64,000 bases of DNA from NCBI RefSeq assembly GCF_017498545.1, contig NZ_CP071793.1:10162256-10226255 (forward strand), written 5' to 3'. The position numbers and the translations under genes are program-made. The notes beneath the pieces are model-generated. The model did no database searches and was not told the DNA's origin. It worked only from the letters and a program-made list of their open reading frames with translations. Below, piece by piece: positions 28,769 to 36,617 of the stretch. The stretch is from Sulfidibacter corallicola. GTDB lineage: Bacteria > Acidobacteriota > Holophagae > Acanthopleuribacterales > Acanthopleuribacteraceae. The first letter of the stretch is position 1; every line of letters begins with the position of its first letter.

Positions 28769-29437
28769 ATGCAGGCCCAACCCCTTCTCATCATAGGTAA
28801 TTACAATTATTCGAGCTGGTCCCTACGTCCCTGGCTGCTGATGCGCCACTACGACGTTCCCTTCCAGGTCGAACGCCTTTTGCTCGGTACCGACTCCTTT
28901 CACTGCGAAGTGCGCAAGTATTCACCCAGCGGGAAAGTCCCCGCGCTGGTTCACGGCGAAATCGACATCTGGGATTCGCTGGCGATCTGTGAATACGTCA
29001 CGGAAACCTTCGATCAGGTCAAGGGCTGGCCGTCGGATGTGCGAACCCGCGCCGAAGCCCGCGCCGTCGCCGCGGAAATGCACTCGGGGTTCCTCACCCT
29101 GCGGACGCTGATGCCGATGAACGTGCGCCAGACCCTGGCCCCGCGCGGCCCGAACGCGGAACTCCAGGCGGAGATCGACCGAATCTGCCAACTGTGGCGC
29201 GACCTGCGAAAAGCCCACGGCGCATCGGGACCCTTTCTCTTCGGACCACACCTCACCATCGCCGACGCGATGTACGCGCCGGTCGTGTACCGGTTCATCA
29301 GCTACCAGACCGAGCTGGACTCGGTTTGTCGCGAGTACGTGAACCACATGAAGGGTTTGCCCGCCATGCGTGAATGGCGCGAGGCCTCGCTGGCCGAAAC
29401 GGAAGTCCTCAGCATCTACGAAGAAAACGAAGGATAG
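28769..29437 (+). CDS. Glutathione S-transferase family protein
   Basis: A 222-aa GST. The N-terminal thioredoxin-like half opens with NYNYSSWSLRPW (candidate catalytic Ser near residue 14) and has SGKVPALV (cis-Pro) and DSLAICEYV, the glutathione-binding ES/DS loop. The all-helical C-terminal half has the LTIADAMYAPVV N-capping box. It resembles the bacterial group that conjugates or isomerises small organics; the substrate is unknown. AAAGGAAG precedes the ATG. It is the last intact gene before a repeat-rich patch. Confidence 0.92.
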   Translation: MQAQPLLIIGNYNYSSWSLRPWLLMRHYDVPFQVERLLLGTDSFHCEVRKYSPSGKVPALVHGEIDIWDSLAICEYVTETFDQVKGWPSDVRTRAEARAVAAEMHSGFLTLRTLMPMNVRQTLAPRGPNAELQAEIDRICQLWRDLRKAHGASGPFLFGPHLTIADAMYAPVVYRFISYQTELDSVCREYVNHMKGLPAMREWREASLAETEVLSIYEENEG

Positions 29438-29451
29438 AGAATCGGAAGGTA

Positions 29452-29505
29452 TCAGGCGTCAGGTTTCAGGTTTCAGGTCTCAGGTTTCAGGTCTCAGGCC
29501 TCAGC
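29452..29505 (+). repeat. Heptamer array (TCAGGTN)
   Basis: About seven consecutive copies of TCAGGTT/TCAGGTC with small changes. The opposite-strand form of the same heptamer recurs at 29686-29721. Confidence 0.9.
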
Positions 29506-29567
29506 CAATCAATTCGAGGCACCCGTTTCATGCCGACCCGACACCTGATATCCGAAACCCGATGCCG

Positions 29568-29624
29568 TGCCCATCCAGGCGAACCGCCCCTGTCGTGGAC
29601 ATCGCCACGCTCCTGGATGGGCAC
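29568..29624. repeat. 57-bp inverted-repeat element, copy 1
   Basis: A 12-bp perfect terminal inverted repeat (29568-29579 with 29612-29623) around a 32-base centre. A near-identical copy follows at 29731-29787. It is REP/MITE-like. Confidence 0.85.
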
Positions 29625-29685
29625 CATTCCAAGGCGGTGGCGTTCTAGTCTCGGGCAGCCGCCATCCACGTCCGGACACCTACTG

Positions 29686-29721
29686 CCTGACACCTGACAC
29701 CTGACACCTGACACCTGGCAC
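29686..29721 (-). repeat. Heptamer array, inverted orientation
   Basis: Five copies of CCTGACA (TCAGGTG on the minus strand, cyclically permuted), opposite in orientation to the array at 29452-29505. Copy 1 of the 57-bp element lies between them. Confidence 0.9.
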
Positions 29722-29730
29722 ACGATACCC

Positions 29731-29787
29731 TGCCCATCCAGGCGAACCGCCCCTGTCGTGGACGTCGCAACATTCCTGGATCGGCAC
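29731..29787. repeat. 57-bp inverted-repeat element, copy 2
   Basis: Same element as 29568-29624 with about five substitutions, including one in the right arm. It ends immediately before the reading frame of the kinase remnant. Confidence 0.85.
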
Positions 29788-29792
29788 TAAGT

Positions 29793-30059
29793 TTATGCGC
29801 GAGAGCCGATCGACCGATTCCTTCCCTCGGGGCCGGCGACGGCCGCGTCTGCGTGCTCCTGGCGCACGACGGCCGCGGGTGCCGGCCGCAGGATTTGCCG
29901 CGCGTGTTCAGCCAGGGGTTCATGGAGCGGCAGATCGGTTTCGACCTGCACTTCTGCGCCATCGCGATCGAGGAAATGGAAGGACGATTGGAAGTCCATT
30001 CGGACGGCGAAAATCAAGGCATGCAGTTCGAGATCCTGTTGCCGACCGCCGAGGGCTGA
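29793..30059 (+). pseudogene. Remnant of a histidine kinase ATPase domain
   Basis: An open frame of 88 codons matching only the C-terminal half of an HATPase_c domain: a G1-like box (HDGRGCRPQDLPRVFSQGF), a shortened G2 region (IGFDLH), then EMEGRLEVHSDGENQG and a final ILLP strand. The pattern is that of PAS-type kinases ending in GFGLHSSA...LGGSL.VHSDG. The N box and everything upstream are missing, and the frame begins directly after the 57-bp repeat. This is read as a gene truncated by repeat activity; a short expressed protein from GTG 29853 cannot be excluded. Confidence 0.7.
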
Positions 30060-30335
30060 GGCAGGGGAGGCATCGCACCCAGCCCCTGCACGACATCGCT
30101 TTCGCGGGTTTTTCAGGAACCGTTTCAGGGAGATGCAGCGGTGGATTTCCCGAAAGAAACGCACCCGAAGAATAGCCGCAAGGGCTTGATCTTTCGACGA
30201 CTTGTCGGATCTCTCCACGAGCCGCCAAAATTTACCCACCATTCTCCTTTTTCAAAATTTAACCTTTAGGTCCATCCCTTTTTGCGGTATCTTGAAGGCG
30301 CCCGGTGTTTAATCGCGGTGGGACGTGCTCAACTA

Positions 30336-32090
30336 ATGAATCAAGACCTGATGACGATTCTGGCCTGGATTCTTATCGTACTGTTCGGAATCGGCTCCCT
30401 TATATTGATGAAGCCAAAAGAAGAAGCCCCAACCAAAAAAAACAAAGACCGCGAGCCCGAGGTCAATCCCGAAACTCAACGGGATTTTTTCGACAGTGTC
30501 GCTCGTGGTGAATTGGATGTCGTTCGCGACTACGTCGAGCACGGCTACCCAGTCAACCAGCCCTACCCCACCGGGAAGCGACCGCTCCTGGTCGCGGTGG
30601 AATGCGGTGACTTGGCCATGGTCCAGTACCTGGTGGAGCAGGGCGCCAAACCCGATCTACCGGACACCAACGGCTGGACTTCGCTGATGTGGGCCGTGCG
30701 CAAGGGCCACGAAGACCTGGCCGCGTGGTTGATCGAACGCGGCGCCGGCCTGGATCGCCAAAACAACCAGGGCCAGACCGCCCTGATGCTGGCCGCGGCC
30801 TATTCCAAACAAAATCTTCTGGAGCGCTTGCTGAAAGCCGATGCCGATCCGTCCTTGAAGGATGCCGCCGGTTGGGACGCGCTCTTTTTCGCCATCGACG
30901 AGAGCAACCGCAAGGCCATCGACCGCCTGTTGGCGGCGGGCATCAACCCGCTCAGCCCGGACACCGAAGGCCGAACGGCCATCAGTTTGGCCAGGGAAAA
31001 GGCCGAACGTCGCCCGGAAGTGTACGAACCGTTCAAATCGTGGCGCTCGTCCGAGCCGGAAACCACGCCGCCGGTGCGCCGTTGCGACGACGAGCCCTGC
31101 GACAACAAAAGAGGTTCGTTGAAGTGGCTCGCGATCCTGTTGGTACCGCTGCTGGTGGCCGGCGCCTGGTTCGGTGTCAAATCGGATCTGTTCCCGCTTC
31201 CGGGAGGAGCCGAGGGAGGTGCCGCCGGTGTGGCCGGCACCAAAGCCCCGCCCGACGAAGCGCTGATTCCCGCGGGATACGCCCATTTCGCCGGTGGACC
31301 CTTTCAAATGGGTTGCTCGCCGTTCGACCTGCTGTGCAACGACGACGAATCGCCGTCCCATACCGTCGAGGTCGACACCTTCCTCCTGGGTAAGCGCGAA
31401 GTGACGCGAGCCCAATACGCGGCATTCATCGAAGGCGGCCACCCGCTTGCCGAAGGACGGGTGATGCCGGAGGTTGCCGGTCTGGACGAAGATCATCCGA
31501 TCACCCACGTCACCTGGTACGACGCCATCGCCTTCTGCAATTGGCTGTCCCTCACCCAGGGCCTGACACCCGCCTACAGCCACGAGGGCTCCAGCGAGAC
31601 GATCCCCATCGTCACCGATCAGGATTGCGTCGAAGATTGCGCGGTGAAATTCCCGATCCTGACCGACATCGAGGCCTCCGGCTATCGATTGCCCACCGAG
31701 GCGGAATGGGAGAAGGCGGCACGCGGCATCACCCTGGAAAACACCTATCCCTGGGGCGCCGATCCCCCCATGAAGGACTCGATTCCCCGCTGCAATTTCG
31801 ACAGTGACGGCCCATTGCCGGTGGGCACCTTCGCCTACTATCGCGGCCACGGCGATACGGTCGACCTCGCCGGCAACGTTTCGGAATGGGTACACGACCT
31901 CTACGCCGAGGATTTCTACACCCGATTGGCGGGGCGGAACCCGGTCAACGAATCGTTCGGCGAGATGCGGGTCATTCGCGGCGGTCACTTCGGCAGTTCC
32001 GAAAACGGCGTCCGCGTCTCGGCGCGAGACTTCGCCTATCCGTCGGCCGGTCACGCCAACGTGGGATTCCGCATCTGTCGCCGTTTCTGA
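30336..32090 (+). CDS. Ankyrin-repeat / SUMF1 (FGE-sulfatase) membrane protein
   Basis: A 584-aa fusion. TM1 is at ~7-25. Five ankyrin-type repeats follow (~45-225, e.g. NGWTSLMWAVRKGHEDLAAWL), then a charged linker, TM2 at ~265-283, a Gly/Ala linker, and a SUMF1 domain (~305-584) with RLPTEAEWEKAARG, LAGNVSEWVHD, VIRGG and VGFRICRRF. With two spans, the ankyrin and SUMF1 parts may face the same side. SUMF1 domains here are usually not formylglycine generators but binding or variable domains; the active-site Cys pair of FGE is not evident. It may sense or recruit proteins at the envelope. Confidence 0.88.
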   Translation: MNQDLMTILAWILIVLFGIGSLILMKPKEEAPTKKNKDREPEVNPETQRDFFDSVARGELDVVRDYVEHGYPVNQPYPTGKRPLLVAVECGDLAMVQYLVEQGAKPDLPDTNGWTSLMWAVRKGHEDLAAWLIERGAGLDRQNNQGQTALMLAAAYSKQNLLERLLKADADPSLKDAAGWDALFFAIDESNRKAIDRLLAAGINPLSPDTEGRTAISLAREKAERRPEVYEPFKSWRSSEPETTPPVRRCDDEPCDNKRGSLKWLAILLVPLLVAGAWFGVKSDLFPLPGGAEGGAAGVAGTKAPPDEALIPAGYAHFAGGPFQMGCSPFDLLCNDDESPSHTVEVDTFLLGKREVTRAQYAAFIEGGHPLAEGRVMPEVAGLDEDHPITHVTWYDAIAFCNWLSLTQGLTPAYSHEGSSETIPIVTDQDCVEDCAVKFPILTDIEASGYRLPTEAEWEKAARGITLENTYPWGADPPMKDSIPRCNFDSDGPLPVGTFAYYRGHGDTVDLAGNVSEWVHDLYAEDFYTRLAGRNPVNESFGEMRVIRGGHFGSSENGVRVSARDFAYPSAGHANVGFRICRRF

Positions 32091-32488
32091 GCGGGGCGCC
32101 GCGGGGTGCGAAGCCCCGCTGACGATCGGTGCGAAGATCGCGCTTTTTTTGCGAAATAAGGTGATGGGCGAGTGCGTTAGGTTTTTCAAACGCCGCCCGC
32201 CGCCCTGCCGACGGAAGGTCGGATCGCACCGCCCGGGTGGTCGTGAAAGGGTCTCCGTGCGCGCCCTCCAAGCCATGCGAAGCGCTTGTGAAAATACGGA
32301 AGAAGGGGTAAGATGCCAGTATCCAAACTGGTTTCCCGATATGTTTCGTCGCCATTCGGCACCAAGCGAAATCATTACATTTTTTCATCTTTTCCTTTCG
32401 CGCACACAGACTATCTCCTACCCTTCAAGGATCTCACCTTGCTTTTCTCAAACCCATTTGGGTTCCCCTCTCAGGGAGGTCGACACGC
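32091..32488. other. Intergenic region with terminator-like hairpins
   Basis: 398 bases. A 6-bp GC hairpin at 32101-32119 and a small stem at 32131-32141 followed by T7 (32144-32150) probably end the ankyrin-SUMF1 transcript. No gene was seen. Confidence 0.5.
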
Positions 32489-34174
32489 ATGGAAATAGGC
32501 TTGCGCAAGCGTATCGAACGGTTAGAGCTGTTGCATCGAGTCGCGATCGCCCTTTCCGCCGAACAGGACAAGGACCGTTTGGTGGAAATGATTTTGGAAG
32601 AGGCCAAGAAGCTCTGTAATGCCGATGCCGGCACCCTTTACCTGCGAACCCAAGACGATCATCTCCGTTTCGCCATTTTGCGCACGGAGAGCCTGGGCCT
32701 CTCGCTGGGCGGGTCCACCGGAAAACCGATCGACCTACCGCCCATTCCCCTCTACGACCCCGAATCGGGGAAACCCAATCACCGCAACATCGCCTCCTAT
32801 TCGGCGCTGGTCAAGCAGTCCATCAACATCCCCGACGCCTATCACCACCAGGGCTTCGATTTTTCCGGCACCAAGGCGTTCGACTCCCACAACGGCTACC
32901 GCTCCACCTCGTTCCTCACCATTCCGCTGGTCAACTACGAGGGCCTGGTCGTGGGTGTCCTGCAGTTGATCAACGCCACCGACCCCCAGAGCGGTACCGT
33001 CATCGCCTTCAGCCGCGAACTTCAGGATTTCGTCGAAACCCTCGCCTACCAGGCCGCGATCGCACTCGACAACCAGTTGCTGCTCGACGGCCAGAAAGCG
33101 TTGATGGAGAGCTTCATCAAGTTGATCGCAACCGCCATCGACGCCAAGTCGCCCTACACCGGCGGCCATTGCGAGCGGGTCCCGGTGATCACCGAAATGC
33201 TGGCCAAGGCCGCCTGCGACTGTTCCGAAGGGCCCTTGTCGGAATTCCACATGGACGAGAAAGACTGGTACGAAATGCGGATCGCGGCGTGGATGCACGA
33301 CTGCGGCAAGGTCGTCACCCCGGTCCACGTGATGGACAAGGCGACCAAGTTGGAAACCATCTTCGATCGCATCGACATGGTCCGCGCCCGTTTCGAAGTG
33401 CTGCGCCGCGATGCGGAACTGGCCTATCTGCGCGCCCTCCACGCGCGCGAGGGCGATCCGGATTCGTTGCGTGCGGCCTACGACGCCGAATTGAAACGCC
33501 TGGACGACGACCTGGCCTTCCTCGAAAAGGCCAACGAGGGCGGCGAGTTCCTGGCCAAAGAGGTTCAGGATCGCATCCGCGAAATCGGGAACCGGCCCTA
33601 CAGGGAGGGCGGCGAACTGCGCACCCTGCTCACGAAGGAAGAAATCGAGAACCTGTGCATCGCCAAGGGCACCCTCACCCCGGAAGAGCGCATCGTGATC
33701 AACGGCCACATGGTGCAAACCATCAAAATGCTGGAAGCACTGCCCTGGCCGCGCTACCTGCGCCGGGTTCCCGAAATCGCGGGCGGTCACCACGAAAAGA
33801 TGGACGGGTCCGGCTACCCCAAGGGCCTGTACGCCGGCGACATGTCGATTCCCGCCCGCATCATGGCCATCGCCGACGTGTTCGAAGCGCTCACCGCGCA
33901 GGATCGCCCCTACAAAAAAGGCAAGACCCTCTCGGAAACCATGCGCATCATGGGCTTCATGAAACGCGACAACCACCTCGACCCGGACCTGTTCAATCTG
34001 TTCGTCCGCAGCGGGATCTATCGCGAATACGGCAATCGCTACCTACCGCAGGAACTCATCGACGAGATCGACGAAACCGCCCTGCTCGCCATCGAACCCA
34101 AACCCTTCGAGTTACCATCGAAGGATGAGCGTTTCAAACGCCGCGATAGCTTCCTTCCCGAGTACTGTTTTTGA
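32489..34174 (+). CDS. GAF / HD-GYP phosphodiesterase-like protein
   Basis: A 561-aa cytoplasmic signalling protein. A GAF sensor domain spans ~10-195. The HD-GYP half has the HD pair at 270-271 (MHDCGK) and HHEKMDGSGYP plus IADVFEALTAQDRPYKK, so the catalytic set for c-di-GMP hydrolysis looks complete. Between VMDK and NGHMVQT, where most HD-GYPs have a short link, there is a charged insertion of about 110 residues (~285-400). GGGAGG precedes the ATG. It overlaps the downstream protease gene by one base (TGATG), so the two are probably translated together. Confidence 0.92.
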   Translation: MEIGLRKRIERLELLHRVAIALSAEQDKDRLVEMILEEAKKLCNADAGTLYLRTQDDHLRFAILRTESLGLSLGGSTGKPIDLPPIPLYDPESGKPNHRNIASYSALVKQSINIPDAYHHQGFDFSGTKAFDSHNGYRSTSFLTIPLVNYEGLVVGVLQLINATDPQSGTVIAFSRELQDFVETLAYQAAIALDNQLLLDGQKALMESFIKLIATAIDAKSPYTGGHCERVPVITEMLAKAACDCSEGPLSEFHMDEKDWYEMRIAAWMHDCGKVVTPVHVMDKATKLETIFDRIDMVRARFEVLRRDAELAYLRALHAREGDPDSLRAAYDAELKRLDDDLAFLEKANEGGEFLAKEVQDRIREIGNRPYREGGELRTLLTKEEIENLCIAKGTLTPEERIVINGHMVQTIKMLEALPWPRYLRRVPEIAGGHHEKMDGSGYPKGLYAGDMSIPARIMAIADVFEALTAQDRPYKKGKTLSETMRIMGFMKRDNHLDPDLFNLFVRSGIYREYGNRYLPQELIDEIDETALLAIEPKPFELPSKDERFKRRDSFLPEYCF

Positions 34175-35571
34175 TGGTTTGGCGCCTTTCGGGCATCTGG
34201 CTGTGGTTGAGCCTGACCCCCCTGTGTCTGGCCTACCGTTTTCCCAACCTGGAGCCCATCAGTACGCAACTGGAAACACTGCGCGGGTTGAACTTCCGCA
34301 AGGAGGTCGTGGCCCAACGCCAGAATCGCGTCGATTTCTCGGCCTACGTGACCCGCCAATTGGCGACCGTCTATCCCGTGGAAAGCTACGATCGGGTGGC
34401 GGAGGGCCTGGCACGTCTGGGCATGATGGCCCCGACCCGAAACCTGCTCGGCCAGGTCAAGTTGCTCATGGAAACCCAGGCGGCCGCCTATTACGATCCC
34501 GAAACCGACAGCTTTTTCGTGCTCGATTCGGCGGGCCAGAACCCCGACACGCTGGCCTCCTACGCCGCTCACGAACTGGTTCATGCACTTCAGGATCAGC
34601 ATTTCGACCTGATGGCCCTGGTGGCCGAAGTGGATCGGGACTATCGCAACGGCTTCAGGGACGAGGATCGCATCATGGCTCTGCGGGCCTTGGTCGAGGG
34701 TGAGGCCAACTATTTGATGACCCTCTGGGAACTGAACCGCGAGTTGGGTTCCTCATCCGCAGAGGTCGGGTCCCAAGGGTTGGCGATCACCCAATCGATG
34801 TCCCAAATGAATCTTCCCCAAATGCTTCAGATGGTGCGCGATTCGGCCCGACATTCGGCCAAGCGCGCGGGACTGGACAAGGCCCAGTTGGACACCATCG
34901 GACGCATCCCCGGCTATTTGGTGCACCCCTTTTACGCCGCCTACCTCAAGGGTGCCTGGTTCGTCGCCTCGCTGCGGGTGGAACACGGCTGGGACGCGGT
35001 CTCGCGGGCTTACGAGGACCCGCCGCGCAGCAGCGAACAAATCCTTCATCCCCGCAAGTACTTCGGCGAACCGGAGGAGCGCGACCTGCCGACCTCGATG
35101 CGGTTCGAAGCACCCAAGTGGCTGAAGCGCAAGGGCTGGCAGGGCATCGACGAAGCCATCCACGGCGAGTTCTATCTGCGCATGTGGCTGGAACGCCTCG
35201 AGGTGCCCGCCAAGTCGGCGATCGCCGCGGCCGCGGGTTGGGACGGAGACTATTACCGCGCGTGGCGCCGCACCAACGGCGAAGTGCTGGTGGCACTGAG
35301 CACGACCTGGGACGATGCCCACGAGGCCACCCAATTCACCACGACGTTGCGCGACACCCTGACGACCCGCTATGGTGCCGGGCTGAAGGAAGCCGCACCG
35401 AAAACCCAGAACGGCGCTTGGCGATTGCGTTACGAATGCGGCGAGGGCCTGGGAACCGGCCTGATCGTTCGGCACAAGCGCGAGGTTTTCATGGTGGAGG
35501 GCGCCGATCTTCAAACCGTTCAGCGCCTGATGCGCTATCTCACGCGCCAGCCCATTTTCCATGTTCGTTGA
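34174..35571 (+). CDS. Exported HExxH metalloprotease-like protein
   Basis: A 465-aa protein with a short signal peptide (to about residue 19, LCLA). HELVHALQDQ places the zinc His133/Glu134/His137, and the EGEAN segment near 172 could supply the third ligand (Glu), a gluzincin-like layout. It is therefore a probable zinc peptidase of unassigned family. Its ATG shares a base with the HD-GYP stop, and a lipoprotein gene follows 78 bases later, so a three-gene operon is likely. The substrate is unknown. Confidence 0.75.
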   Translation: MVWRLSGIWLWLSLTPLCLAYRFPNLEPISTQLETLRGLNFRKEVVAQRQNRVDFSAYVTRQLATVYPVESYDRVAEGLARLGMMAPTRNLLGQVKLLMETQAAAYYDPETDSFFVLDSAGQNPDTLASYAAHELVHALQDQHFDLMALVAEVDRDYRNGFRDEDRIMALRALVEGEANYLMTLWELNRELGSSSAEVGSQGLAITQSMSQMNLPQMLQMVRDSARHSAKRAGLDKAQLDTIGRIPGYLVHPFYAAYLKGAWFVASLRVEHGWDAVSRAYEDPPRSSEQILHPRKYFGEPEERDLPTSMRFEAPKWLKRKGWQGIDEAIHGEFYLRMWLERLEVPAKSAIAAAAGWDGDYYRAWRRTNGEVLVALSTTWDDAHEATQFTTTLRDTLTTRYGAGLKEAAPKTQNGAWRLRYECGEGLGTGLIVRHKREVFMVEGADLQTVQRLMRYLTRQPIFHVR

Positions 35572-35649
35572 GTATAATGGGTTACGATTCCAAACAACGT
35601 GAACCTACATTCACATCATATGAATACCCCACTCCATGAGGACCTGAAC

Positions 35650-36198
35650 ATGAAAAAACTCGGTATCCTGGTTTCGCTACTCGTCGCCACACTTTTCGTC
35701 GGATGTGAGCAAACTGCCAATGTCAGCTCACCCACCCTCTACGAACTCCAAAACGTCCGTTTTTCCCATCCCGACAATTGGAAGGTGACCGAAGACGTGG
35801 AGGAAAACGGCTTCCGCTATATTTTTGTCGAGACTTCCGGCGATGCCATCTTCATCATCCAATTGTTCGAGGGTATGGAAACCCTGTCCCTGGAAGAGTT
35901 TTCGAAAGAATTCTCGAAAAACTTCTCGAAAGGCATCCAACAGGAGTTGGAAGGTGGCGAGTTCACCGATAGCACCTATTCCGAAGTCGAACACGCCACG
36001 GCATACGGCAACCAACAGGGCTTCCTGGAGAAGTTCACCTTGACTTACGCGGGTCAGAAGGTGCCGCACCTGCGGGAATACTACGCCATCGAGACCGGTA
36101 ACAAAGTCGCCTTCCTGATCACGCAGGTCGCGACGGCCGACGCCTCAAAGGTCAAACCCGGCTTCAGCATGATCTTGAAGTCGATCGTTTTCGATTGA
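35650..36198 (+). CDS. Lipoprotein of unknown function
   Basis: A 182-aa protein. MKK plus a hydrophobic core and LFVGC at about residues 17-21 form a signal-II-type lipobox. The mature part reads like a PsbP/DcrB-style fold (FSHPDNWKVTED near the start, then ETSGDAIFIIQLFEGME), a resemblance rather than a match. ATG 35650 is chosen over upstream in-frame ATGs because it starts the signal sequence, with GAGGACC before it. It is probably co-transcribed with the protease. Confidence 0.75.
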   Translation: MKKLGILVSLLVATLFVGCEQTANVSSPTLYELQNVRFSHPDNWKVTEDVEENGFRYIFVETSGDAIFIIQLFEGMETLSLEEFSKEFSKNFSKGIQQELEGGEFTDSTYSEVEHATAYGNQQGFLEKFTLTYAGQKVPHLREYYAIETGNKVAFLITQVATADASKVKPGFSMILKSIVFD

Positions 36199-36617
36199 CC
36201 CCGGCGAAGTGATCCGGATCCACGACCTTGGGCGGTCTCGACGGACGCGTTCGATCCGAAGCGTGGCCGCCCGCCACAGGCCACCGCGCGTATTTTTCCG
36301 GCCGAGCGAAGGTTCGGGAGTGATCAAAATCATCCTGACGAATCAACTTCGCTTTATTCTGGCCTCGACTCGGGCTTTCCTCTAGAATGATCCCATTCCC
36401 TCCCTGGGGCAGAACCCCGTTTTTTCCGGTTCAGTAAGGTATGGTCCCGCCCGGGCCGCGCATTCCCGTCCGCCGCTGGTGTATTCCCCTCATTCGCGTG
36501 AGGAAGCGGCTCCCACCTCGTCCTTTTTCCCTTCTGGTGAGTCCGCACGCTCGGCGCATCCCATTCCCACGCCCACTGGATCGCGGCTGCATATCGATAT
36601 GAATGTAAGGAATCACC
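36199..36617. other. Intergenic region upstream of the NRPS
   Basis: 419 bases. It should contain the NRPS promoter; I see no clear -35/-10 pair and no gene. Confidence 0.4.

Larger units (their letters stand above)
29438..30335. other. Repeat-rich region with a kinase gene remnant
   Basis: 898 bases hold two heptamer arrays, two copies of a 57-bp element and a histidine-kinase stump, listed separately. The last 275 bases, before the ankyrin-SUMF1 gene, have no clear gene. Confidence 0.7.

Noticed and set aside
29452-29787. CRISPR-like array
   Set aside because: Repeat units are 7 bases with no spacers, and no cas genes are present.
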